Shown: positions 1 through 7,106, counted from the stretch's first letter. The stretch: 8,014 nt of DNA from Bacteroidales bacterium (GCA_025455535.1 JALOMM010000056.1:1-8014); one strand, 5' to 3'. The notes: a model not told the origin generated them from the sequence alone. Numbers and translations are program-made.

Positions 1-1
1 G

Positions 2-1093
2 AAGGATGTAGTCGATGGCTGTAACGGCTGTCATGCTCCGCTGGCATTTATGGGTGGCACACTGCCCCCTCCCCGTCCTGAAGAGAAGAGCATGGCCAAT
101 GAATCTGTCTCCTGTGAGGTATGCCATCTGACGCAGAGAGCGCAGTCTGATCCGCCTTTCAACTTCAGTTATTATATTGTTCCCGGCATGACCAAGCAGA
201 GCGGACGTTCTCCGGAGATGGAATCGCCGGCACACAAGATCGTTCAGAACGACTTTTTTCGTACAACGGAGTTCTGCGGCAACTGCCACAATGAAAAGAA
301 TCCTTACGGAATATGGGTCAAGAGCACACAGCTTGAATGGAAGGAGGGCCCGTATGCCGCAGAGGGTGTGAGGTGCCATGACTGTCATATGCCTAAAGGC
401 CCCTATCAGTATGCCATCATGGGAAAGACGCATGATGATGCACGCCTTCACCTGTTCCATGGTGCCCATGACCCGGGAAAGGTAAGGGGTACTATTGAAC
501 TGAGAATTGAACCTGACATCCGGATGGCAGAGCCGGGAGAGAAAATCATATTCAAGGTTGCTCTTTTCAACCAGAAGACAGGCCATAAGTTTCCGACAGG
601 ATCTGTCGAGGACCGTATTGCCTGGATGCATGTGGAGGCTACGGATGCCAAAGGGAGGACATTCCACATTCCTGTCGACAAGAAAGGATTTGAGGGAGAA
701 GAGTACACGATATCAGGCGATTACCTTGCTTACCAGGACATGGGTATACCTCTGAAGATAAGTGATTTCAAGGGTGTTCAGCGCGACGGCATCCCTTACG
801 GTGACAGGATATTCAGAATGCCTTACTTCGATGACCAGGGGAGGATGACAATCATGCAGTGGAACACAGCCAGCCTGGGGGTTGACTACAGGATAGGGCC
901 GAGGGAGACCAAGGTTGAACAACTGACATTCAAGGTACCCTACGACGCTGCTCCCGGAAAGATGGTGGTTAAAGCAGTGCTGAATTACCAGCTTCTTGTC
1001 AAGCCTGTGGCTGATTTCCTAAAGGTACCGGCCGATGAGTCTGAAATAATAAAGGTTAATGAACATTTCACGACTGTTGAAATACTCCAGTGA
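2..1093 (+). CDS. Multiheme c-type cytochrome, C-terminal part (5' end outside the window)
   Basis: The reading frame is open from the first bases of the window, so the gene begins upstream; the ATG at 50 is internal because a heme motif (C-N-G-C-H, nt 20-34) lies in frame before it. Four CxxCH heme-attachment motifs are visible: CNGCH (20-34), CEVCH (113-127), CGNCH (275-289) and CHDCH (374-388). More may lie upstream. Further His residues (the HGAH stretch near nt 455-469, and the His in TGHKFPTG near nt 584) are candidate second axial ligands. The last ~215 residues contain no heme motif and look like a beta-rich domain opened by the TGHKFPTG motif, an arrangement seen in many multiheme cytochromes of anaerobic respiration. 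c-type hemes are attached outside the cytoplasm, so the protein should be periplasmic or surface-located and move electrons. The natural donor or acceptor cannot be told. Its stop overlaps or nearly touches the next gene, a heme-bearing barrel, which suggests a shared electron pathway. Confidence 0.93.
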   Translation, partial: KDVVDGCNGCHAPLAFMGGTLPPPRPEEKSMANESVSCEVCHLTQRAQSDPPFNFSYYIVPGMTKQSGRSPEMESPAHKIVQNDFFRTTEFCGNCHNEKNPYGIWVKSTQLEWKEGPYAAEGVRCHDCHMPKGPYQYAIMGKTHDDARLHLFHGAHDPGKVRGTIELRIEPDIRMAEPGEKIIFKVALFNQKTGHKFPTGSVEDRIAWMHVEATDAKGRTFHIPVDKKGFEGEEYTISGDYLAYQDMGIPLKISDFKGVQRDGIPYGDRIFRMPYFDDQGRMTIMQWNTASLGVDYRIGPRETKVEQLTFKVPYDAAPGKMVVKAVLNYQLLVKPVADFLKVPADESEIIKVNEHFTTVEILQ

Positions 1094-1116
1094 AGAACCT
1101 TCTTAAAACTGATACA

Positions 1117-2313
1117 ATGAACCGAACAATAATTTTAAAGGGAGCCATTGCAGCTATCCTCGTTATGGGGTTAACTGCAGAGAATATCAATGCAATACCG
1201 GCCTTTGCCAGAAAATACCAGATATCTTGCCAGGTATGCCATTCGCCGGTCATGCCAAGGCTAAAGGCTTTTGGAGACGATTTTGCCGGTGACGGATTCA
1301 GGATGACTGAATATGAAGCCCCAAGGCACCTCATCGAAACAGGTGATGAGAGACTTTCGCTGTTCAGGGAGTTTCCCCTTGCGTTCAGGTTTGACGGTTA
1401 TGTTGCAGCCAATTTCAACGATGCGGGGTCAGTAGACTTTGTAGCTCCGTTTGTGCTGAAGATCTTGTCAGGAGGAGAACTTTCTCCCAGGCTGTCTTAT
1501 TACATGTACTTTCTTATGAGCGAATACGGGGAGATAGCAGGTCTGGAAGATGCATTTCTTTTCTACCGCGATCTCCTGGGATCAGGGATCAATATAACTC
1601 TTGGTCAGTTTGCCGTCTCCGACCCGCTCTTCAAGGGTGAACTGCGATTCACTATCGAAAATTATAAGATTTACAGTACGAAGCCGGGAGAATCAACGAT
1701 TAATCTCAAGTATGACAGGGGTTTGATACTTGACCGAAGCTTTTCAACCGGCACTTCGCTGGTGCTTGAGGTTGTCAACGGCAACGGGATAGGTGAAGCG
1801 GGGGAGGGCTATGTCTTTGACAAGGACAAATACAAGAATTTCATGGCCAGGATCGCCCAGGATGTAGGCGGCATTGCCAGCATCGGATTCTTCGGTTATA
1901 CCGGGAAGGAGCTTCTGAATGATGATATGGGCACTTTTACAAACTCTGTGCGGATGTTCGGTCCTGACCTTGTGATCGATTTCAATGAACGGCTCAGCAT
2001 CGGACTTCAGTATGTGTGGCGGACTGATTCGGATGTTTGGATTGATGCAGAAGAACCGATGCTTGAAGATGTCAAGACACAGGGAGGGTTTGCCGAGATA
2101 ATTTTTTCACCAAAGGGTGACATGAGTAAATGGTATCTTACCGGGTTGGTCAATTATGTGGATTCTGACCTGGAGGACCTTGATTACACCTCTGCAACGC
2201 TGCATGCCGGGTATCTGCTCCGGAGAAACGTAAGGCTTGTGACGGAGTATACATACCTTTTTACAGGCAGCAGGTACGGCAAGCTCAGCGCAGGATTTTC
2301 CTCCGCATTCTGA
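1117..2313 (+). CDS. Cyc2-like outer-membrane monoheme cytochrome-porin (predicted)
   Basis: The product is 398 aa from the ATG at 1117. A GTG at 1090 would add nine residues and overlap the upstream stop (GTGA); I prefer ATG because it directly starts a normal signal peptide (basic start, hydrophobic residues 7-20, likely cleavage after INA at 26). Immediately after cleavage comes PAFARKY, then one heme motif C-Q-V-C-H (residues 38-42, nt 1228-1242), then P-R-L-K-A-F-G and a G-F-R segment. This pattern (FAR, CxxCH, PxLxxFG, G[YF]) is how fused cytochrome-porins such as Cyc2 of Fe(II) oxidisers begin. The rest (~330 aa) has alternating polar/apolar stretches and ends in a terminal Phe (SSAF), as outer-membrane beta-barrels do. 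Length is close to Cyc2 (about 400-440 aa). Predicted role: a single heme plugged into a barrel, passing electrons across the outer membrane, with the multiheme cytochrome upstream as partner. The N-terminal pattern also occurs in uncharacterised proteins, so iron oxidation is not shown. Confidence 0.85.
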   Translation: MNRTIILKGAIAAILVMGLTAENINAIPAFARKYQISCQVCHSPVMPRLKAFGDDFAGDGFRMTEYEAPRHLIETGDERLSLFREFPLAFRFDGYVAANFNDAGSVDFVAPFVLKILSGGELSPRLSYYMYFLMSEYGEIAGLEDAFLFYRDLLGSGINITLGQFAVSDPLFKGELRFTIENYKIYSTKPGESTINLKYDRGLILDRSFSTGTSLVLEVVNGNGIGEAGEGYVFDKDKYKNFMARIAQDVGGIASIGFFGYTGKELLNDDMGTFTNSVRMFGPDLVIDFNERLSIGLQYVWRTDSDVWIDAEEPMLEDVKTQGGFAEIIFSPKGDMSKWYLTGLVNYVDSDLEDLDYTSATLHAGYLLRRNVRLVTEYTYLFTGSRYGKLSAGFSSAF

Positions 2314-2363
2314 TCTTCGGAGGCTGATGTCCGGGTTGCCGTCTGCACGATTGACAATATAGC

Positions 2364-3470
2364 ATGCGTACAAGAACAGGACTGCTGGTATTACTGCTAT
2401 TCTGTCAGGTACTCAAGGCAGCAGACAAGGACACTACTGCACATTCATTTGTTTACCTGCAGGGAAGTTACGGATTTATAATACCGCACTCAAAAGCCAT
2501 TGAGCCTGTCTCTGACTCCAATCCGTTCGGGTTCGAACTCAGTCTCAGCAAGCTTCACACTTCATATAACAGCTGGCTTGTTTTTCATTCTTACTGGATA
2601 TCAGGTATACAGGCTGCATATTATAACTTTCAGAATCCCTCTGTTCTTGGAAGTGCATTATCGGTTTCGCTGTTTGCTGAGCCTGTTATGTTCAGAAGTG
2701 AAAGGTTTTTATTTACCCTAAGGGGAGGAGCAGGCGTTTCATATCAGACTGAATACTATGACGAGGAGGATAACCCAACAAACCAGTTCTTCTCCACACC
2801 CATCAGTTTTCAGCTTTACGTATCAGCCAAGTTCCGGTACAAGGTAATCCGCAATGTTTTTATTTCACTTTCAGGCAACTATAACCATATATCAAACGGA
2901 GCAGTCAAACAGCCCAACTATGGAATGAATTTTCCGATGCTGGCTTTAGGGGCAGAATACTCCGCATTGCCATTTCCCGCATTAAGTGAGAATCATAAAT
3001 ATTCACTCGGACCTCCGGCAAAGAATGTCCGCTTTTCAGTGCAGCTGCTCACTGCTCTTAAAGTCTTCAGGGAGACTGAGACATTCCCGGAGAAGAGGGT
3101 ATTTGTTGCCGGCTTCAACCTCGGTGCTTCAAAGCAGATTGGTCATATCTATTCACTTAATACCTCGGCGGAGTTGTTGTTTGACGGATACGTGAAGGAA
3201 CAGGCCGCAAGGGAAGGTTCAGATGCTGATTACAAGCGATTCTCGCTGGCCATAGGGCAGGCTTTTACATTTGGACATGTCATCTTTGCCCAGTCGTTGG
3301 GCGTTTACCTCTACTCGCCGTATGAAGCTCCGCAACCGGTCTACCAGAAATATGATCTCGGGTATATGTTCAGGTATGGTATTATGGCCGGAGTTCACAT
3401 GAAGGCCTACCTGAAAGAGGCTGATTACATGGGCTTTTCAGTTACATGGGTGATAAACGGGAAGAAGTGA
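2364..3470 (+). CDS. PagL/acyloxyacyl-hydrolase-family outer-membrane protein
   Basis: The 368-aa product starts with a signal peptide (hydrophobic residues 6-18, cleavage near KAA at 18-20; Cys14 is not in a lipobox). The body is rich in aromatic-ended beta strands, as in outer-membrane barrels. Residues 172-189 carry the family signature: N-Y-N-H-I-S-N-G, then K-Q-P-N-Y-G-M-N. In the lipid A 3-O-deacylase PagL the catalytic His and Ser sit in an H-x-S-N motif; here they are His175 and Ser177. The third PagL residue, a Glu 14 residues after the His as I recall the Pseudomonas enzyme, corresponds to Asn189, so the triad is altered. At 368 aa it is about twice the length of classical PagL (~150-170 aa), with a C-terminal extension of about 170 residues, as is common in Bacteroidota homologues. 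Expected role is removal of an ester-linked acyl chain from lipid A, but activity is uncertain. It lies 50 bp after the heme-barrel gene and may share its transcript. No Shine-Dalgarno sequence is seen before the ATG. Confidence 0.82.
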   Translation: MRTRTGLLVLLLFCQVLKAADKDTTAHSFVYLQGSYGFIIPHSKAIEPVSDSNPFGFELSLSKLHTSYNSWLVFHSYWISGIQAAYYNFQNPSVLGSALSVSLFAEPVMFRSERFLFTLRGGAGVSYQTEYYDEEDNPTNQFFSTPISFQLYVSAKFRYKVIRNVFISLSGNYNHISNGAVKQPNYGMNFPMLALGAEYSALPFPALSENHKYSLGPPAKNVRFSVQLLTALKVFRETETFPEKRVFVAGFNLGASKQIGHIYSLNTSAELLFDGYVKEQAAREGSDADYKRFSLAIGQAFTFGHVIFAQSLGVYLYSPYEAPQPVYQKYDLGYMFRYGIMAGVHMKAYLKEADYMGFSVTWVINGKK

Positions 3471-3521
3471 ATTGCATATTATGGCCCCGGGTGGACAACT
3501 GTCGGAAGATCCCGGACAAAG

Positions 3522-3537
3522 AGCTGATTATTCAGCT
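3522..3537. terminator. Short palindromic hairpin between convergent genes
   Basis: AGCTGA and TCAGCT form a perfect 6-bp stem with a TTAT loop. The loop contains the stop codon of the leftward RmuC-like gene, and the hairpin lies 51 bp after the stop of the PagL-like gene. It could help end transcription from both sides, but there is no U-run on either strand, so it is not a standard intrinsic terminator. Confidence 0.25.
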
Positions 3538-4715
3538 GTCTCAGCAGGGGGAGAAAGTTTCCGGATCTCTGTTTCGGATTTTATCTCATCACTCTTGCGC
3601 TGTAGCTCGTCAATCGAGATGAGCTTTGCGCGCTTTTCTGTCGGAGGATTTAGTTTTTCCGATTTTTCAAACTCGATAACCTGCCTGTGAATGTCCTCAG
3701 GCAGATCTTTCTCGCTCTTCATTACAATATCTATGAACTCCTTCTGGAAGAACTGGTCTACCTGTATCCTTCTCTTGGTGGTATGGGCGAACTTGCCAAT
3801 GATGCGGCAGATGCTGTCGCGGTCTTCAGGGCTAAGTTTGTCAGCAAGGTCGTACTCTTCGATCTTTTTCAGAGATAGTATTACAGGTTCAAGAGAGTCC
3901 CTGGTGATAACAAATACATCATAATCGCCCATCCTGTAGGTGAGCTGTTTCAGGTGTTCTATGGTGTTTGTGGGAACGACGAGGAAGATGCTTTTCTTGA
4001 CATTATCCTGGCTCGCATATTTTTTTACATTTTCGGCCTGTGCCTTTATATATAGGGGAAAGTTTGTCAGGTCGTCACCTGCAGGGCTCTTTGCATCGAA
4101 AATAATATACTCGCCGCTGATCTCTATTGTATTGTCCGGATTTCCCCTGAAAGGAACCTTATCGACATATTTCACATGATTAATGTCGCATATTTTTATT
4201 ATCGAGTTTTTTACATCTGTCTCATGCTCTGACCATTGTTTCTTCATGTTTTCCAGGCGCTCCTCAGCCTCTCGCACCCTCTCGTCGGTCAGTCTCTTGC
4301 GGTCTGCCTCGAGGCTCTCCTTGGTCTGGTTGAGACGTGCTATATTTTCATTATAGTTTCTGACATTATCCTCCTTAGAGGCTTCAAAAGCTGAGACTTT
4401 CTTCGTAAGTTCATTTATTGTTCCCGAGTGCTCCCTGAGGCGGCTATTGAGCTCCTCCATCTGTGCATCTTTACGTGCTGAATTTACCTCGAGCTCCCTG
4501 GTCTTTTGCTGGAGGCTCTCGTTTCGTGCAGAGATGTCAGTGATGCGGTTGCGGAGCTCGTCTGTCGATTTCCGTACGTTTTCGAGCTCCCTGGCCAGGT
4601 TCCTGAATTCCTCATAGGCATCAAAGCTGAATGATCTGATTTTCCTCCAGTGGAAGAGCCTCTGCCAGAAGCTGATATCCTTTATCTGAGCAAAGAAGAG
4701 ATTTAGTTTTTCCAT
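3528..4715 (-). CDS. RmuC-like coiled-coil protein with PD-(D/E)XK nuclease-type core
   Basis: The product is 395 aa. Residues 1-30 are aromatic and basic (FFAQ, SFWQRLFHWRK) without a clear membrane helix. Residues ~33-165 form a long charged coiled coil with heptad-like Leu/Ile spacing. Residues ~185-300 hold the conserved core: NPDNTIEI (Asp194), a beta strand, then FDAKSP (Asp207, Lys209), followed by YIKAQAENVKKYAS and a strand IFLVVPTNT. This Asp...Asp-x-Lys order and the downstream helix/strand match the restriction-endonuclease-like core of RmuC (DNA recombination protein, limits inverted-repeat rearrangements in E. coli). The ~95-residue tail is charged. E. coli RmuC is longer (~475 aa) and has an N-terminal membrane anchor, which is absent here, so this is a divergent member or sister family. 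The ATG at 4715 is the only sensible start and lacks a Shine-Dalgarno sequence. The gene is convergent with the PagL-like gene. DNA cleavage is inferred, not shown. Confidence 0.72.
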   Translation of the reverse strand: MEKLNLFFAQIKDISFWQRLFHWRKIRSFSFDAYEEFRNLARELENVRKSTDELRNRITDISARNESLQQKTRELEVNSARKDAQMEELNSRLREHSGTINELTKKVSAFEASKEDNVRNYNENIARLNQTKESLEADRKRLTDERVREAEERLENMKKQWSEHETDVKNSIIKICDINHVKYVDKVPFRGNPDNTIEISGEYIIFDAKSPAGDDLTNFPLYIKAQAENVKKYASQDNVKKSIFLVVPTNTIEHLKQLTYRMGDYDVFVITRDSLEPVILSLKKIEEYDLADKLSPEDRDSICRIIGKFAHTTKRRIQVDQFFQKEFIDIVMKSEKDLPEDIHRQVIEFEKSEKLNPPTEKRAKLISIDELQRKSDEIKSETEIRKLSPPAETAE

Positions 4716-4767
4716 AGCCTAAAGTTAGCAATATTGTGTACTTAAATGGGAGGTGATCAGTATTCAG

Positions 4768-4791
4768 TCCCGATGAGCTTCGCTGTCGGGA
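4768..4791. repeat. Inverted repeat / hairpin in the RmuC-like gene leader
   Basis: TCCCGA (4768-4773) pairs with TCGGGA (4786-4791). Inside, AGC and GCT can pair around a TTC loop, with a small bulge. This makes a compact stem about 53 bp before the RmuC-like start codon. It has no U-tract on either side, so I do not call it a terminator. It could be a leader structure or part of the repeat tract. Confidence 0.45.
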
Positions 4792-4813
4792 TCTCCGCCG
4801 CGCTCCGATAATC

Positions 4814-4862
4814 GGTAATCGGTAAAATTTGACCGAATGCCGGACACCAATTACCGAATACC
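4814..4862. repeat. Imperfect 12-bp inverted repeat with 25-nt spacer
   Basis: GGTAATCGGTAA (4814-4825) faces TTACCGAATACC (4851-4862); 11 of 12 positions pair. It lies 27 bp past the stop of the isoaspartyl methyltransferase gene, so on the - strand transcript it could fold as a 3' hairpin that ends or protects that mRNA. It is built from units of the 7-bp-period tract, some in direct and some in inverted orientation. Confidence 0.45.
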
Positions 4863-4889
4863 TTTTCTGAAATAACTCTTCTTTCTCTG

Positions 4890-5582
4890 CTATTTAAGTC
4901 TCTTAAGGGGGACAAACCTTACCGGCTCCAGGACAGTCTCTGTGATCTTACCCTTTTTCTTTGTCAGGAGTATCAGTTCCTGTACTTTGGCGGGATCTCC
5001 GACAGGCATCACCAGCCTGCCGTTTTCGGCAAGCTGTTCCTTGAGTGGCTCAGGGATGTGATCGGCAGCCGCAGTAACGATTATGATATCAAACGGAGCG
5101 TGCTCAGGCCATCCTTTGTATCCATCACCGTATTTTGTGACAATATTCTGATATTCAAGGATCTTCAGTCGGGCTGTCGCCTCCCAGGCCAGCTCCGGTA
5201 CAATCTCAATCGTATAGACGGTGTCAATTATTTCCGCGAGCACGGCTGCCTGGTATCCTGACCCGGTTCCTATCTCAAGCGCTTTCTTGCCTTTTGCCGG
5301 TCTTGACAGCTCGGTCATATAGGCGACGATGAGGGGCTGCGAGATGGTCTGACCGTATCCTATAGGCAGAGGCCTGTCGCTGTAGGCCTCTTTTTCATCT
5401 TCAGGCAGAACAAAGAGATGACGAGGTACCGTTCTCATTGCCCTCAGGGTAGCTGCATCACTGATTCCCCGTGCCGCAATCTGGCTATCAACCATCTTAA
5501 GTCGTGCCGATTCATACTTATCCTTTTTCTGGGCATGCAGGGCAGATGCCAGAATCAGCAATATGACCGTCAGTTGTTTCAT
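4890..5582 (-). CDS. pcm: Protein-L-isoaspartate O-methyltransferase with signal peptide
   Basis: The 230-aa product matches the PCMT family across its length: MVDSQIAARGI at 30-40, VPRHLF at 52-57, the LPIGYGQTISQP motif at 72-83, the S-adenosylmethionine-binding loop LEIGTGSGY at 102-110, YGDGYKG at 151-157, and AAADHIP at 171-177. The enzyme methylates L-isoaspartyl and D-aspartyl residues so that damaged proteins can return to normal aspartate. Unusually, the protein begins with a typical Sec signal peptide: M-K, a hydrophobic run (residues 4-15), then ALHA|Q. The family's usual start corresponds to about residue 22-30, so the leader is an addition of ~20 residues. This points to a periplasmic enzyme, where the methyl donor is not expected. 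If translation instead began at Met30 (nt 5495), the product would be 201 aa and cytosolic, slightly shorter than the usual ~208. The in-frame leader argues for the long form. It is 131 bp from the aldehyde dehydrogenase stop and 174 bp from the RmuC-like start. Confidence 0.93.
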   Translation of the reverse strand: MKQLTVILLILASALHAQKKDKYESARLKMVDSQIAARGISDAATLRAMRTVPRHLFVLPEDEKEAYSDRPLPIGYGQTISQPLIVAYMTELSRPAKGKKALEIGTGSGYQAAVLAEIIDTVYTIEIVPELAWEATARLKILEYQNIVTKYGDGYKGWPEHAPFDIIIVTAAADHIPEPLKEQLAENGRLVMPVGDPAKVQELILLTKKKGKITETVLEPVRFVPLKRLK

Positions 5583-5713
5583 CAGGACAGATTTTATACA
5601 AGTTACGAAGAAAATCAGGACTCTGCAAATTTGTCCGGATGCACACCATTAACAGCCGGATCCTGTGTATGAAGAAGGGAACGGACAGACCGGCTTAGCC
5701 CGCTCTGATACAG

Positions 5714-7090
5714 TTATCTCATCAGGAGGCTCAGGATCCTTGTCTTGAGCTTGGTATACGGCGGATAGCGTATCGGAAAGTCAATTAGATTTGACTTATA
5801 GACCAACGCTCTCATGTTGGAGAATGTCTCGAATGACTTTTTACCGTGGTATTTCCCCATGCCGCTCCATCCGACACCTCCGTATGGAAGCCAGGGTGAG
5901 GCAATCTGAATGACGGTGTCGTTTACTGCCGCTGTGCCGCTTTGTGTCTTTTTAATGAATTCCCCTGCAATCTTTCTGCTTCCGGTGAAAATATAAACGG
6001 CAAGAGGCTTGGGGTGCTGTTCGATAATTCCGTAAACCTCATTGAAATCATCAAAGTCTATAACTGGCAGCAGGGGTCCGAAAATCTCCTCGTCCATCAC
6101 CGGGTCGTCAGGCCTGATGTCTTTTATAACCGTCGGTTCAACATAGCATCTTTCAGGGTCGCACTTTCCGCCTGTGACAATTGTGCCGCTGTGCATCAGT
6201 GCCTCAAGCCTTCTTACGTTATTACTGCTGATGATCCTTGCGTAGTCTTCGCTTTTTTCAGGATCGGCGCCGTAGGAAGCGTTAATCTCTTTCCTGATAA
6301 GTTCAAGAAAGCGGTCTTTGATCCTCCTGTCTACAAGCACGTAATCAGGGCATATGCAGGTCTGACCGGCGTTCATGAACTTCCCCCAGACGATCCTTCT
6401 GGCAGCAAAATCAAGCCTGGCATCTGCAGTGACGACGCAGGGGTTCTTGCCTCCCAGCTCGAGCGACAGAGGAGTCAGGTTGACGGCTGCCTTTTCCATG
6501 ACGTATCTGCCGATATTGCAGCTCCCTGTGAAAAAGATGTAATCAAACCTGTGGTTAAGCAACTGTTCGCTTACCGTGTGGTCTCCGTTGATCATCACGA
6601 TAAGCTCAGACGGGAAATTCTCAATGATCTTTTGCAGTACAGCAGTAGTATGAGGCACCTGCTGCGAGACTTTCATTACCACACAGTTGCCTGCCGCGAG
6701 TGCCCCAATCACCGGGACCATAGAAAGCTGAAACGGATAATTCCACGGCGAAAGAATGAGCACCTGGCCATAGGGCTGAGGGACGATGCGACTGGATGCA
6801 ACAAAGTGCACAATTGGTGTGCGGACACTCTGTGGCTTCGACCAGCGTCTGAGCCTTCGGATAGCATGATTCAGCTCTTTGATGACGAACCTGGTTTCGG
6901 TAGCCACCGCTTCAAATTCAGGTTTGTGAAAATCGCTCCACAGAGCCTCCTTGATCTGAGGTTCGTACTTCAGTATCAGAGAGCGAAGCTTTTTCAGAAC
7001 TTCCAATCTGTATCTGATATCGAGTGTCGTCCCTTCCGCAAAAAACTTTCGCTGGTTTTCCAGGGTCTCCATAATCTCTTCGAAGCTCAT
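5714..7090 (-). CDS. Aldehyde dehydrogenase, class-3-like, NAD(P)-dependent
   Basis: From the ATG at 7090 the product is 458 aa, the normal size for ALDH3-type enzymes; the in-frame ATG at 7165 would add 25 residues (MVQDARM...) that lie outside the family and would swallow the probable promoter, so I reject it. Family motifs in order: SPWNYPF with Asn116, MK with Lys140, FTGS at 187-190, LSLELGGKNP with general-base Glu211, NAGQTC with catalytic Cys245, EEIFGPLLPV with Glu335, and a C-terminal YGGVGWSGMGKYHG segment. The enzyme oxidises an aldehyde to a carboxylate, with hydride going to NAD(P)+; class-3-like members often act on medium or long-chain aldehydes, but the substrate cannot be read here. 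Where most relatives have K-P-S-E, this has K-V-S-Q (140-143); the Glu normally contacts the nucleotide ribose, so coenzyme preference may differ. The gene is divergent from the sirtuin gene. The product is probably cytosolic or, through its basic C-terminus, loosely membrane-associated. Confidence 0.95.
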   Translation of the reverse strand: MSFEEIMETLENQRKFFAEGTTLDIRYRLEVLKKLRSLILKYEPQIKEALWSDFHKPEFEAVATETRFVIKELNHAIRRLRRWSKPQSVRTPIVHFVASSRIVPQPYGQVLILSPWNYPFQLSMVPVIGALAAGNCVVMKVSQQVPHTTAVLQKIIENFPSELIVMINGDHTVSEQLLNHRFDYIFFTGSCNIGRYVMEKAAVNLTPLSLELGGKNPCVVTADARLDFAARRIVWGKFMNAGQTCICPDYVLVDRRIKDRFLELIRKEINASYGADPEKSEDYARIISSNNVRRLEALMHSGTIVTGGKCDPERCYVEPTVIKDIRPDDPVMDEEIFGPLLPVIDFDDFNEVYGIIEQHPKPLAVYIFTGSRKIAGEFIKKTQSGTAAVNDTVIQIASPWLPYGGVGWSGMGKYHGKKSFETFSNMRALVYKSNLIDFPIRYPPYTKLKTRILSLLMR

Positions 7091-7106
7091 TTTCAAAACA
7101 TTTTGT

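Larger units (their letters stand above)
4757..4862. repeat. Degenerate 7-bp-period repeat tract between the RmuC-like and pcm genes
   Basis: The clearest part is 4806-4861, which reads as eight consecutive 7-mers: CGATAAT, CGGTAAT, CGGTAAA, ATTTGAC, CGAATGC, CGGACAC, CAATTAC, CGAATAC. Seven of eight begin with C, most with CG, and A or T-A recurs in the middle. A second pair in the same register lies to the left (TCAGTAT 4757-4763, TCAGTCC 4764-4770), 49 bp (seven units) before 4806; the units between are not similar to one another. The tract also forms hairpins, listed separately. It lies upstream of the RmuC-like gene and downstream of pcm, both on the - strand. Function is unknown. Confidence 0.6.

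Noticed and set aside
50..1093. ATG at 50 as the start of the multiheme cytochrome gene
   Set aside because: The frame is open to the window's edge and holds a heme motif before this ATG, and no signal peptide follows it. The gene starts upstream.
1090..1116. GTG at 1090 as the start of the heme-barrel gene
   Set aside because: It overlaps the upstream stop in a plausible way, but the ATG at 1117 gives a normal signal peptide directly, and neither has a Shine-Dalgarno sequence. It is kept as an alternative only.
4757..4862. CRISPR array
   Set aside because: The repeated units are 7 bp with no spacers of regular 30-40 bp length, and no cas gene is present.
4757..4862. Terminal inverted repeats of an insertion sequence or MITE
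   Set aside because: The 12-bp inverted repeat has only a 25-nt spacer, no target-site duplication is evident, and no transposase is near. A folded repeat tract explains it better.
5583..5713. Small RNA or promoter motif between pcm and the aldehyde dehydrogenase
   Set aside because: There is a TATAAA-like element near 5595, but no matching -33/-35 element at a proper distance, and no strong hairpin. I see nothing supportable in this gap.
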